64,000 bases of DNA from contig NC_087066.1 in the NCBI RefSeq assembly GCF_963678635.1, positions 59,104,312 to 59,168,311 on the forward strand, written 5' to 3'. This document shows positions 31,967 through 46,200 of the stretch, in pieces. The position numbers and the translations under genes were made by a program. The notes under the pieces are model-generated. The model saw only the letters and a program-made list of their open reading frames with translations, ran no database searches and was not told the DNA's origin. Source of the stretch: Symsagittifera roscoffensis. Its lineage: Eukaryota; Xenacoelomorpha; Acoela; Convolutidae. Every line of letters starts with the position of its first letter. Positions within the stretch are counted from its first letter, which is position 1.

Positions 31967-34900
31967 TGTAGCAATTGAAAATCTTCTCCCACGTAACACA
32001 CTAATATTATTTACCCAATAGGAAAAGCGCGCTGAAGTTTTTGCGAAGAAAACTAGACATTTCCACACAAAATACCGTTTTTCTTACCACTCCCTTAATA
32101 TCACTCAAACTATGAGACCTTACCATTGGTTTTCCCTATCTTAATACCTTGGGAAATCTATTCCCTATGTTAATACATAGGATGATGACCGGATATTCTA
32201 TAGCCTATGTTAATACATGGGGGTCATCCCCCCCCCCCCGGATGATCTGCTCCAACATTTACTACTCAATCTCTCGTATTGCACAATTGAAGTGACGTAA
32301 TCTCTCTTTCATGTTTATTCAGTTGTCGTCATTTTTCACTCATTAGATGGTCATGTCTTGTACCAAGCAGTCTGTTTTCTCTAATAACAGAATAGACTCC
32401 TTGGTACAAAAGACAAGGAACTGCTGCTATGTGTCAAGCTCTCGCCAGCTACTGTTCAGATTATACTGAGAAACCAGTTTATTTCCGTTTCTAACAAGTT
32501 TTACTAAAAATGCAAAGTAACACAAGATAATTGTGTGTCTACTCACAACTCATAACTCATTATGTTCTTTTTAGAATTGTAAGTTCTAATGGGTTTAAAT
32601 AAGAACTTCTCTTAGCCAAGTTCTGCAGAGGTTAGAAAAAAATCTTTACACATATTAAAAAACTGACTGTCTTTACACTTTGTTCAAACACAGTTTTGTT
32701 CAAGTTTTGTTACATCATGAGATGGAGTGTTTAATCAGCTTAGTCATGCGGCACAAAATAATTTGCGTTGGAAGAGAGCCGAAAGTATGCGTAGTATTCC
32801 AAAAAAGCTCCTCATGCGAAAAAAATGTAAGAGACATTATCTAAAATCTTATCAAAAACTTGCTTCCATACAAACTCTTCGTTCAGCGTTTCTTCGTTCA
32901 GCACTTGTACTGTTTTATTGATGGTCATGGTTCTCCTCTGTGATTAGTGTTTTTCTAAGCTGTGTGATAAATAAACTAATTGTCTTTAAACGTATTTTTT
33001 TTTCAGCAGTTTGCATTGATTCTTCAAAAACTAAATTAGAACATTTAATTCAAAGGAGAGAAAAATTCCGTTTACAATTGAATAGGAAACTTAATAGAAG
33101 TATAAGCAAATAAAACAATAATTTTTTTTTGAAAAAACAGTCAAGTTGTTTTTCGAGTCCGTTGTCATCTTTCACTTTTATGTACCTTCTATAACGAATT
33201 GCTTCAATTTTTTGCCAATACTGCAGGTTTTTTCTAAAGGGATTGAAATTTTTTTTCTGTAGGAAATTCCAAAATCAATCATTTTTTCAAAGAATTAATT
33301 TGTAGTATTTATTATTGTAAGCGAATGAAAATTTTTTCCTAATCCCAGGTCCGCAGTTTTAATATTTTTTTTTCATTTGATTCATATGAAAAACAGTATT
33401 TTTTCTTGGAGATGCCTGAGACATAGCTAATTCTTTTCTGTTTTCTGATTGTTTTACTCCATTTTGAAAACTCTATAATTATTTGCTCACTAGACTGGGA
33501 GATTTTACTATATTTGAGAGTTTTGATAGATTCGGTACTATTTAAGACTGGATGCAGTAACTCATTCGTTGTATAATGATCCTCTTCATTTTTTGGGATA
33601 GAACTCCAATTCTTCTAATAATTTTGATCATGTTGATGGCTGAATTGGAAAGAACTGATTTGTTGATAATTTGCAAACAAAATGAAATATATTTTTTCTC
33701 AGCTGTGTCTTTTTACCAGCTAAAATACGTAGTTCTGAAAACGTACAAAATGTTTGAAATGATTCAAAAACTATTCAACAGTTTAGTCATTTTGACTGAA
33801 AAAGAGAACATACTGTCTCATCAATTTGGTTGACTGTTTTTTGTAAGAAGTTTTGTGCAATATGGTGTTTTGTTCAACTGAAGCAAAGTTTTTAAAAAAA
33901 TCCAAAAAATGAAGAATTCTCATGATAACTTCTACTTCTTTTTTTCACAATCTTGAATGAATATTTTGATTTAGATTCGAAAGAGAAAAAAAAATTGCAA
34001 AATATAAAAAACCGACTCACTTTTATATCAGTCTCATCCGCTTGATTGGGAAAATACATTTTGTTCTGGAAGTCTGATTGACTGAAATTCTAATGGACAT
34101 TTCTAGACTTCAGAAGATTCAGAACATTCTAGAAGTTAACGTGCATTGATTTCTAATACAATTCTAGGAGTAATGGGTAAATTAAACTTTTAGAAGAGTC
34201 TAGAATTTAATTTTTAATGACGTCATTTTTTCTGGTGGATTTTTCTCAGAAATTACATATAATTTCACTGTTTTATGAATTTTGTTTTGATTATTGATGT
34301 CATTATCTCTGGTGGAGTTTTTTTGCCGAAAAATTTTAATTTCAAACTTCATAGCTCTTTTCAGAAGCTTGCATTTGCCCAGACTCTCAGATCAGCATTT
34401 TTGAAAAAGATTTGAAGAATTTAAATCCAAACATTTTTATGATTTCTTGAAAAATTTGTCGGCTGTTTCATTGATGGCTATAGGTCAGAAAAAAAAAGCG
34501 TGTCAATTTAAATAATTTTCAAGACGTGTGTAAAAATCTTCTCAAAATTTTTTTCAAGACGCAAAATTTACAATAATTTTTTCTTTAAAAAATGCAAAAA
34601 AAACTTTTTTGCAAGGCGCGAAAGCTTTTTCTTTAAAAAAGGTGCAAAAATTTTTTGAAAGGGTCTCCAAAACAAAAAAAAAGCGTAAAAATTGTTTTAA
34701 ATTGCAAAAACTGGTAAAATTTTTCTTGTAAGCTGCAAGTTTTTAAGTGGTTTTTCACAGAAAAAATCTGCAAAAACCCAATTTTTTCCTTCTTCTGAAA
34801 ATGCGAAAAACGCTTTTTGTTATTTTGGGGTATCTATTCCTTGTCTTAGTACACAGTTTGCAGACCGGATGTTTTTTTTCTAATATATGCAAAATGTGTT

Positions 34901-35107
34901 TCAAAATTTTTTTGAAAATTGCGGAAAAAAATCCATTTGCATAAAAAGATGCTTGATGTGATTCATTTCTTTCTATAAATTGCAAAAAATAAAATAATTC
35001 AAATTTGTCTACAGTTGCAAAAAAATTACAAATTGTTCTAAAAAGGCGAAAAAGGTTTCAGTTTTTTCGACAGGATGCGAAAATTGTTTTTTTTGTTATA
35101 CAAATTT
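31967..35107. repeat. Tandem duplication, copy 2
   Basis: Near-identical to 28,831-31,966 at an offset of about 3,136-3,140 bases. The poly-C tract is shorter (about 11). One ORF shared with copy 1 gains a short insertion (CAGCACTTG-like near 32,900), arguing against coding constraint. Confidence 0.9.
32355..32414. other. Strong 60-nt hairpin (copy 2)
   Basis: Identical in both arms and loop to the hairpin at 29,222-29,281. Confidence 0.4.
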
Positions 35108-38100
35108 CTAAACGTTTCTCATTTTTTTTCTACAGATGCATAAAGTCTTTCCACTTTTTGACAAAATGCAAACAATTGCTAAGTATATTTCGTTTTGTGC
35201 TAATTTTTAGTGTTTCCCCTAATATTTGAGCAAAAAACCATCAAGTTTCTTGTATGTCCGCAAAAATTGTATTGCTGATAAAGCTTCTAATCTTATTTAT
35301 TTTTCAATGAGTTGGTATGTTTTAGTCTGCACTTTTCATTGAGTTTTGGAGGCTTTATGTAAAACGCAGAGCGGCCTAGGTTCCATCACTGGGAGTTGTT
35401 GTGGTAGGGTGTTTTGAGGCGTCATTTCTTCTGAGAAGCCCACAGCTTCACCTGTTTGCATTGATCCAAGTTGGTTCTATATAATGGGTACTTGCATCAT
35501 ATGATGCTCGTTAAAACCCCTTTGCACCACTTCCATCATCTGCCAGATTTAGATTAGGATGTTCATTCGTGCTAAACAAAGTTCAGAGACTGTTTCTCGC
35601 ACTTGGATTCGTACTAGATTATGCAAAATTTCTAACGAGTATATAACGTTGCTGTCTTCCACTGAGAAACTATTTTCGAGCAATAAATTGAAAGATGAAA
35701 AAGACTGAGTAAAAATAAGAATTATAAATTGGAGCTGAGACAGGAGGTAGTTTTCGGTATTTAAGTTGAGAAAAAATGATTTTTAGTTAAGATTGAGTGG
35801 TACATTCAAGTCAAATGTGTGGGTTTAAACAATCAGAATTCGTTTTCCTTATTTGGTTTGTAGTCGTGTCCAATCTATTGGATGTTTTTTTGAACAGTAA
35901 CTCGAAGAAGGTTAAGAGTTTTTAATAGTCATTTTCCATATAAAAAGAGGAACGTTTCTAAAAAAAAGTTTTTTTTTTTTGAAAAAGCTCCATTCTGATT
36001 GGTTGATATCAGAATTGTTGGAAACTCTACAAAATGTGAAAACTCGAATTCGAATGAGTCACTTTTTTTAGCTACACAGAATGGGATTTTTTTCATTTTG
36101 ACTTTTTTAACACCAAAATTGCTCTGGCAAGACATAACAGTTATTTGGTTTCTTTCAATTTTTCATATGTTTCGTTTATTGGGAAGCCCTCACTGATTAG
36201 AATTGAATCAATTGCGTGTCTTGAATCTGGCAGAGATTATACTCGCTGAAAAGCATCAAGACATCGTGAGCACTGTGGCGTTTTAAAGTAATGGAAATGG
36301 AGTTTTTGTACATATAGCAGCAAGAAAATGAATGTTCATACAAAAAAATTACTTTAGGTGTCAAAAATATTGTCACAGAATACAAGGTGGTTGCATGCAC
36401 TTTCAGAAGACTGTTATGTTACAAAAAAAATGTTTTTTTAAAAGCTCGAAAATTTAGAATAAATAAAACCAAGGGAAAAACTTTTTGTGTGCGATGCAAT
36501 TTTTTGTCCATTGTTTTTTTTTAATCAAATTTCAGAAAGCGTTCTTTTGGTAGTTAAGAGAAAAATCAGAAAGTCAGAACTGGGTTTTATTCGCATTTCT
36601 TCTTGTATTTCTCTTAAGAAATTCCCGAGAAAGGCCCGTATTAGATAATTTTTGAGTAACAAACATTACATTCGCTCTTAATTCAATCACCAAAGATATC
36701 GTAAAATCACCTATACATGTATATTGTGTTCAGATGTATTTTATTTTGAAAGTATTTTATTCTGTAAATGGCTCCAGTTCACTCTCAGTTTTCCAATTTT
36801 GAGAACTTCAGATTAAATCAAAATTAAAAAAGACTACCAATAATTTGCGATAGAATTGATAGTTATTGGTTGCCAAAGTTTTTTTTTTACTGACAACGGT
36901 AAAAATAGCTACACACTTGGAGAACTTTATCTGCTAAAATTGAACTTTCATAAATATCATAGTAAGATTCAGATATTTAAGGTTTGCCACTAATATTACC
37001 TCTATCAGCAAACTGTTCGTTCAATTGATACTAAATCCCCCAGTTTTGCCTAAACTTTCATGTGAGTTTAATAACAAAAAACTATATAAAACAGAAAGCA
37101 GAAATTAACTCAAAACTTACTACTCCTTTGAAAAAATCAAGATAATTTGTGTTGTAGAAACAAAAGAGAGAATATGAACAGTTAGGATCAAGAACAGTTA
37201 TGATTTATAACAGAGAGAATATGAACAGTTATGAAAGAAGATTTAGTTGAAATATATTTACGTTCTAATACGTTTTTTTAAAAATTACCAAGATCGATTG
37301 AAAACTGGTTCAGATGAAAATGCAGAAAACCTGTAGATTTTGAGAAAAATGTGTTCTTCCACCAAAAGTGAATCGATTTGTCAAATATTAGTTGTAGTTT
37401 TTGAAAATTGTTTCTGAATTTTCCTCAAACTTTTTTTCCATACGCCAGATTGATAAATATGATGAAAACTTGTTTAAAAAAAGGGTTTATGTCATTTTAG
37501 CAAGAAGTTTGATATTTCTTAGAAATTTTATGGATTTATGTCAATAACAAAAAACCGAGAAAGATTCGAATCAGGATTTTTCTTTCAGCAAATTTCAATA
37601 CATATTGCTAAAATTTATCAATTAAAAATATTTTGTTAACTAAATTCAATTATAGTTCGACAAAAATACCTGTTGAACATACAAAAAAGCGTGGAAATTA
37701 TAGAAGTTTGAACAAATGCCAAGTATTAATTGAATAAAGTCTTATTTTATTGCAAAAATTATGGTTAAGACTTTAAGACTTTCTCAAGAAATCGAAGGTT
37801 TCAGATACGTTTCGGCTGTATTTCAGCAAAGTTTCAGCCAGTATGAGCTTTGATTTAGACAGTCAGCATCTTTTATTTTTCACGACCTCGCTCAAATTAG
37901 ACCAAATCATGTCGTGTTTCCAAATTTTAAGGAAAAAACGGGGAAAACCTTTTTTTTTAATGAAAATGTTTAGGTAATTGTCGTAACAAGATACCATATA
38001 ATACACAATTCGGGTGTCATCTTATACTCAGCATTCAGTTTGCCTTGATTTTTCAAAAATGTGACAGAAGCAATCAAAAAATTTGCCAAAACTTAAGATT

Positions 38101-38584
38101 TTCAAACTTTTTTTTTCAAAAACCTAAGATATCTGCCAAAAACTTAGTTTTCTTACTATTATACTAAAAAATTGTATTTTAAAATAATGCAAAATCTGTA
38201 TCATGTCTTAATACTTGTAAATTTTATTGCTAACCTTCATACATAAACAATTTTTTTCTTATATTTTTTTTTCTGAAAATTTTTCATCTGAAACTAACGA
38301 TTTTAACATCTAAAACCTATAACCTCTCTTTTTACATTGGGAAATCTCTTCCCTATCTTAATACATAGCTTTCAGACCGAATTTTTTTAAATCTTAAATC
38401 ATGAAGATCTGCAAACCAAACCCCCCTTCAGCTCCAACATAAACTACTCATTTTGTTCATAGTTCAGAACTAATATCTTTTCATATCAATCAATGCATTC
38501 GCATCAAACTCTAAAAACCCATTAACAAAAATAGTTTTAGCTTGTTAATTGACAAGAAGTTTTCTCATACGGATGCCTTTATAA
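35108..38584. other. AT-rich non-coding DNA
   Basis: Long A and T runs with no ORF of substance, no splice-consistent exon and no repeat I could match except a short relative of the CCCTATCTTAATACAT motif of the tandem unit near 38,350. It may be 3' flanking DNA of the receptor gene ending at 40,100. Confidence 0.4.
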
Positions 38585-39100
38585 ACGAGACAGTCGGTGA
38601 TTTTGCGAGTAGCACAGAATGCTCCGACGATAGTGTAAAAAAATATATTTTTTTTCAAAATAGTCTCATTTTTTGTGTGTGGTGTGACAGAAAAAAAATC
38701 TACTCAAAATAAATAAATTTAGGCAATTGCGACAATCATGCTCAAATTTGCCAAATGGAAAATTTTTTTTTGTGGCAAGAACAATTTCAAAAAACTTCCT
38801 TTATTTCCAAACTTTTGCAAAAATTTTTGAATTTTTTCATTCCCAAAACTGCGCTAAAATTTTGAGAGATAAGTTTTACTCAAGTCAATCTAAAGTTTTT
38901 AGGGCTTAAATTGTTTCAAAATATTTTAATTTCATTTTAATCACAACTGAAATGGCTTTCATACAACCTATCACTTGACCGTTTTCGATAACTACATGTG
39001 ATACCTGATTTTGTGTGGAAAAAAAAGAGAAAACCGAAAATGAAAAAAAAAAACGGTTGAGTACCAAAATACAAAGTTTTTCCCCATTTTCAAATGGTTA
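38585..39100 (+). repeat. Interspersed repeat R1, copy 1
   Basis: Begins GAGTAGCACAGAATGCTCCGAC. Related to 50,688-51,290, sharing the TAGCACAGAATGNTCCGAC start, a CATTCCCAAAACTGCGCTAAAA-like middle and an A-rich end. No ORF. The class is unknown. Confidence 0.5.
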
Positions 39101-39204
39101 GAACAAAGAAAACTAACTGAGATAAAAAAATATGCAGACACGAGAAAATCACGTCATTCATTAATCAAAATTTTCATGACTTACGATCGATAAGAAAAAC
39201 AATC

Positions 39205-39797
39205 GTAACGAAAGTAATTGCTGCTAACTCTGTAAGGAAAGAAACAGAATATTTGTGCTCGGGGTGTTTTTTTTCTTCAGACAAATTTAGACTTTTTAAC
39301 TTGCCATTTTTGACGGATTTATTTTTTAGTATCATTTAGAAAGTAGTGTTGTCTTGGGCTTAAATTTGGAAAAATATTTCACCTGTGAAAAGTTTTTAAA
39401 AGTCATAGCGTTTTATTTTGAAAGATTTTGTTGTTCCTGAGCTGAAATTTAAAAAAGTTTATATTTCACACCAGTGATCATTTTTCGTTAAGTTATGGGG
39501 TTTTAAATATATATTTCGCGCTATTAACGCTTAAGCGGATATTTAATCCGTTCTGAGAAGTGTTCCAAATGGGCTGAAGTAAGTTTATTTGCCATAGTTG
39601 AATGGTTACTGAGAGCGAAATCTATCAGTTTTTTTTATATGGCGTGTGAGGGATGATTTTTACAAAAAAATCTCAATTTTTAAGTTTTGTTCATTTTATA
39701 TTATTATATTTAGTTATTTCATGTTATTACTGCTCCATAGACCTTAAAAATCAGTCAGAACATTCAGCGCTTCGCCCTGATACGATCAGTCTTGTTT
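39205..39797 (+). repeat. Interspersed repeat R2, copy 1
   Basis: Shares with 54,325-55,512 the words ATATTTGTGCTCGGGGTG, ATTAACGCNTAAGCGGAT, GGCGTGTG and a terminal CATTCAGNGCTTNGCCCTGA hairpin followed by GATCAGTCTTGTTT. It is diverged from the other copies. Confidence 0.6.
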
Positions 39798-40099
39798 CCA
39801 ATCCATAACTATAATTCGATCTTTATTAGGCCAACGCACTCAAAAACAGGCCATGTTGCCTAATGGTGACCACTCGAAGCGTCGCTATGATAGTACTTAC
39901 CAGAAATTAAAATTATGTTAAAACAAATTAAAACAAATATTCGATCGCTCTTAGCAGGACATATTTCAATTACAACTTTACTTCGCTTATTAGCTTAAAA
40001 ATCACAGCTCTCTTTTTGAGAAAATTTAATTGGATAAGATATTAATCATAAATGAGCAACTAATTTTTTTTTGATCTGGCAAATATTCTGTTCAATTGG

Positions 40100-40261
40100 C
40101 TAAGGTCGTCTTAAGTGTATATTAATGGACTCGTACACGCTCGGCTCGGATTGGTCCTCTGTGGCGTAATTGTCGTGTTGCAGTCGGTGATGATAGTGAT
40201 TGTCATCTTCATCAGAGTCGAAAAACTCGACTTCTCGTGTGTGTCGACTGTCCAACAATTT
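40100..40261 (-). CDS. Receptor exon: C-terminal tail and stop
   Basis: The acceptor ACATGTTCAG is in phase 0 with the previous exon. It encodes an acidic, His-rich tail (VEFFDSDEDDNHYHHR, SVYESINIHLRRP) and a TAG stop at 40,102-40,100. It looks like a coding exon because it lies in AT-rich intron yet has balanced base use. Confidence 0.65.
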   Translation of the reverse strand, partial: KLLDSRHTREVEFFDSDEDDNHYHHRLQHDNYATEDQSEPSVYESINIHLRRP

Positions 40262-43200
40262 CTGAACATGTATTACCATCACCGATTTTTTCACCAGCAA
40301 ACCATCATATAGAGGCTTACTTGTTTTGACGGATTCATCAATAATCGTACTGAAAGTTAAGGATCTTGTGGCCTATTCCCGAACAATAATATGCTCCTTA
40401 ATTTGCAAGTAGCACAGAAAACCCTCTTTCTCAAATCTGGTAGCCAAATTTTTCCAAAGTGTCTCGTCTTTGGTATAATTTTACGATATCTAATTTTGAT
40501 CAACATCAAAAGTTTTCTAAAGGAGCCGTCGGTGCCGATATAATTGAATTCGAGGTGGGATCGCGTGGTCGACCAACCGAAACTGAACGAAGTTAACTAC
40601 CCTAAAACTGCTCATTTTGACATCGGAGATCAATTTAAAACATTTGAGCACGTATAAAACCCTGTCAAAAATCTAGTCAACCACAAAAGAACGATTAAGG
40701 AGGTGGTCATGGTGTTCTGAAGTCGAAACAAGTTATGTTTACTAACGGCGCTGGAGGAAGATGGCTGCAAGTCATGTCTGTTGCTTGACTTCATATCACG
40801 CGCCACTTTTGGCATCAGATTCTCCCCCGGGGGGTCATTGACCTTGTAGGTTACTGCGAAAGAACAGAAACGAAAAAATGACCTCAGTTTCATAGCCAGG
40901 TCACGCATGAGTTCATCTCGCACCCTTTTTTGAAGCAGCACGAAAATCACAAAGTTGCAAAATCCAGGAGCATTGTTCCCTATTCCCTAAAACAAATCAC
41001 ATTACTGTGTTTTATTCAAATCCAAAACGAAGAGTTGGCACAAATATTCTGGTCGGTCAAATTTCAGTTAAACAGGATTGCCGCTTTTATTGTCGACAGG
41101 GGCAACCGCCTGTTATCTCAAGGATCCCTCCTTTGATAATAATTTACAACTTCTGTTTTCGACTGGCCGGTTGATCCTCTGGCGCCGATGAACAATTATT
41201 TTCAGGTGTTCAAACAACATTTTTTGTCAATTTTGATAAGTTTTTGCAAGACTGTTCTCATCCGGCCGGATTGGCAAAGTATTATATACATATATACATA
41301 ATATTGTTAACAGTAAGCTCACTGCGTTGAGATACGCTTACTGTATTAAAACTGGTCAATTGACATTGATAACGGTGGCAGCGTGAAGCCAATGACATAC
41401 AGATTTTAGAACCTGAATAAAGCGTTTTACTACTCAATAGTCTTTATTCATGAGCTCAGACAATATTAGTATTGTTTACCGATCCGTTCGGACTCAATAA
41501 TAACATCGAGCATACCTACGGGTATGACATGGCGCAGCCAGCAGAATTCACAGGTAAACCACTCAGCATCAACCCGTTTTGGGAAAAAAGCATCAGCGGA
41601 GCCTCCTCTGGAATGGAACAAATGGTCTGCAATCGTGGACGGAATAGAGATCCAAAAATTGTTAAGTGAAAAACTGGGAGTCACTTTACCACCATAACCA
41701 GTTTTAGAAGTAAAAATACAAGGAGAAACAGAAGCAAAACGAAAAAACAGAGAAATCAGAAATCAAGAAAAGAACGTAGATTGGGAAAATAGATGTCAAA
41801 GAGCAAGAGAAAAGGGTGTAATGTGTAATTCAGTAGTCTGGTTCAAAGCGGACGCTAGAGCAAGAAGTTATCTATTCCTCTGCTTAGGAGACAACGACAA
41901 CTTCAACAGAAAAGACCTGGGCTAAACATCCAAGCCACAACAACAAGAGATTTGAAATATTTCTTGGATGACATATTTATTACACAACGGGTCATAGCGT
42001 TCGAGAGATTAAAATTTTTTGTTCGTCGCAAGCAAAGAAAAAACGAGACACTTGAGCAATTCCACGCGGATCTGGTAGAATTAGCATCTCGCGCAGATTG
42101 TGGAGATAGAGAAGACGAATGGGTTTCTGATGTGTTCACCGCGCACATGAACAGCGAAAAAATCGTTACTTTTAGCCGAAAAAAGGACACCCCAAGAGGC
42201 CTACGAATACAAATACGCAATTAGACGCGAGAAGGGCATTGAACACAGTAAAACTATGAAATCAAATCTATTCAGATTCAATTTGTCTACAACAAAAAAA
42301 CCAATGGGATACATCACACAACCTAGTGGCAGTCGGGGGGATATTCAGCCAATTTCTCAAATAACAACAGAGGAAAATATCCACGTGGAAGGCAAAACAC
42401 AAGAGGAAACCAAAATCGAAACCCACAAAACAACACTACCCAAAGACAGTGATACAAGTGTGGCAAACAATTCGGACCTAATCATCAACAATCATGCCCA
42501 GCCCGGGACATGATTTGCACAAAATACGCAAAACGAGGTCACTTTGCGAAAATCTGTCGGTCAGATAATGTAAATTTTCTCCAAAATAATAACGAGGAAG
42601 AATCAAGAAACGATAATGAGAACCATACTCACGAAACAGACGACAACGACCCAGTCGCATTCGACGAATTCTCAAGACAAAACGGGTGTAAAGAACTACA
42701 AAAAGATAATTTCTCCATGTTGGCAATTGAAGATACATTCGAAATCAAGCAAACCGTGATAATCAGTGACGAATGTATAAATGGTCGTATTGTAAAACTA
42801 AAAACAAAAACAACCAATATACTTGCCATTGCGGACTCTGGCATTTCAATGTCATTTGTAAATAAAGCAACAGCGCGGCGACTACAATAAAACGACAAAT
42901 CAATTGTCAATTGTTTTTAAAGATATTCCGCCAAAAGATACGGCGCGGCATCTAGCTTGTTATAACGTAAAAGTAATCGTTACTCAAGGACGGTTGATTT
43001 TGGCAAAAGAATCCAGCGGGGTGAGCAATCCAATCAGCCCCATTTATTGTGGTGGACGACCAAAAAACGATTATTCTTGGCCAAAACTTACTACCAAAAA
43101 TCGGACGGAAACTAGTTCAAGAAAAACCACAATACCATCAAATTTTGAACACTAAAGAAGAGAATAAATCAAATCCAGAGATAAAACAATGGGTCAAAGA

Positions 43201-46200
43201 CAATTTCGCCCAATTAAGAGTACATTATTAAAAACAAAAAACCACCTTTTAGAGACACAATTAATCCCGGACGTCACTCCGATCCAGCAGAATGGTCGAC
43301 GCGTCCCGATTCACCTGCAAGAAAAGGTCGAAAACGACGTCAAAAATTGATCAGAAACAAATTATGAAGCTAGAAAAATTATCAGACAAACAATTCATCA
43401 GCCCGATTGTAATAATAGTGAAAAAAAACCAAACAGTAAAACTGGCGCTAGACTGAAAGCAAATTATTAGGTTTTTTCACACAAACAAATACCAGATGCC
43501 AAATATCGACTTTTTATTAGACAACATCGCACAAACGATAAACTCCAACAAAAACGAACAAATTTTCTTCACATCACTTGATCTACGCTATGCGTATTGA
43601 CAAATCCCACTGGATAAAAAGACGAGAGGACAATGCAACTTTAGCCTCATCGGAGGCAGCGCCACGGGGACATATCAATTTCAAACAGGATTCTACGGCC
43701 TTACAGATACACCGGCCGAATTTCAAAAAGCGACGATCTGACGTTAACAAATTGCAAAAATACATACGCAATTCTAGATGATATATTGATCATTACAGAA
43801 GGTCCAATAGAGGCACATAAAATTACGCTAGAAATAGTGCTACGAAGATTAGACGAGGAAAATCTTGCGATATCATTGGATAAATGCAAGTTCGAATACA
43901 AAAAAAAATTGAATAGCATGGGTTCCATATCGACAGCGAGGGCACTACACCACTAACAAGGAAAACAAACGCCATCGAAAAGCTCTCTCCACCTAAAACA
44001 TACAAACAGCTGAAAAAATTCATGGGTTCATTACATCATCTTACAAAATTTATCCCACATCTAGCAAAAGCTGCAGCGGCATTACGACCACTACTTAGAA
44101 ATACAGAAAAACACAAATCACTATACTGGTCTGCTGATCATGAATCCGCCTTCCAGTAAATCAAACAATTAATCGCAGAAATTACTTACAATAAACATTT
44201 TGGCCAAAACTTTGAAACACGTGTAGTATGTGATGCCTCTACAAACGGCTTAGGTGCAGCACTAGAACAAAACACAAAAGAAGGGTAGTATTTGAAGTGT
44301 TCTATAGGGAGCTAAAGCATACGCGTCAAGGTTCCTAAATTCGTTAGAAGAAAATACTCAGTAAATGAGTTGGAGCTCTTCGGGATCGTTTGGGCTATAG
44401 AACACTTTAAATACTACTTATACGGGAAAAATTTCCCGGTCATTACCCATCACCAAGCTTTGATCAATGCATTAAACGCTAGCGAACGACCCAAGACAAG
44501 TCAAAGTAGACTCACAAGATGGGTAGACCGGTTAATCCCCTATAACTTTGACATCAAACACTTAGCAGGGAATAAAATAGGATTAATTGACTATATAGCT
44601 AGAAATCCGGTTGGAAGAGCAATACCTCTAGTGAGTACGATGAGGAATTTATCGTGGCGTCAATCAACTCATTTGTTAACAATCGTGAAATGATTGACAA
44701 CTTAATTCTAGACGAGTTAGCCAATAGGAAACTAGCGCCCTATCGGCTGATCAAAAAACGCGCAAAAATTGAAAGAAAAACAAAAGGGCAATCTAAAAGC
44801 CAATTGCATTCCAAAGATTTCATTCATTTCATAAGCAGTCAAACACTCAAACCTGATCCAAACTCCGATTCTAATCATTCGCTCATATCTCAATCTGCAA
44901 ATCAGTTTAAAATAAAAACAAACAACTCAAATTCGTCACGATACACACACAGCTCCAAAAAACCAGTGCAAAGAGAAATTTGAAGACAAAGCATGATTGA
45001 TTTCAAGAGAAGTTTCATTCCAAAAGAGCAAACAGGAGAATCAACAAACGCAGAGAAATGGCAGGGAGAATCAGATCGAGAGGAAAGTCTGTCTGACCCC
45101 AGCTGGCACAAAAGACCACCAAACAAGAAAACAGTGTACACGAAACAAAAACCAACCACCGTCAAGGACGCAAGAGACAAAATAAAGCGAAAAACATCAG
45201 TCTTCCCGAAAATCATTTTTTCGGAACCAACAGAAAATTCTAGTGAGAAAACAGAACCAAAAATGAAAGTAACATCGACAACATCAACCCAAACGGATCC
45301 ACGAGGAAAAAGTGCCACCACGCAGACAGATATCTCCATAGAAACTGGCGAGACCTATGAATACTCTGTCAGCCGCGTGAATCCTGACATAATAAGACAG
45401 GAAGAAATGCATCCCAACATAGAACCATCTACCATGACAGGGTTACAACTGGAGGCCAGCCATGAAATCATAGTTGAAGAAATCGTAGCAACGATCGACA
45501 AACAAATAAATACTGAGGCGGAGGAGAACACGCCCTTATAGAGGAAAAATCTGCAAAAAGTGCTAAGAGTCAGCTTCATTGCCGCGGCAACCCGGAAAGG
45601 CAAAAACCTGAGCTCTTTAGTCAACTTTGTAACAAAACGGGACTGGGAAGCGCTGAAGATGTCGTTTGGCCAGTATTGGTACAACATCAGGAACCAATTG
45701 CATGTAAAGGACGACTGTCTCCTCATCGATGAAAGAATAGTCCTACCCACACAGCTAAGACAAACAGTACTGGACAGTTTGCACCTCACTCATCCTGGGT
45801 CGGCGGCCATGCTGGAACGTTGTCAAAACATCTGGTTCCCGCATATACATAGATCTATAGTGCAGATGGCCCAAGGATGTCGACAATGTACCCAACAAGG
45901 TAAAAACTTAAAATCAATAGTTGGGAAACAACATACATTCCAAATGGAACCGGTAGTTGAACCTAAAGAAGAGGTCCTACTAGATTTCGCGGGACCAATT
46001 CCAGACTAACTAAGCCAAGATGCATATATAATAGTCGCGGTGGATATGTGGTGAAACAACCCAACAGCTAAGGTAGTATCTAACACAATGGCAGATACAC
46101 TATAATGTATGCAACGGTACATTTCAAATAATGGGGTTCCGCGCAGAGTAAGATGTGATCAGGCACAAACGTTTCGTGCTAGAAAATTTCAAATATTTCG

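Noticed and set aside
35929-36400. Small ORFs at 35,929-36,135, 35,999-36,196 and 36,197-36,400
   Set aside because: They overlap on both strands in AT-rich DNA, with no domain and no phase-compatible splice sites.
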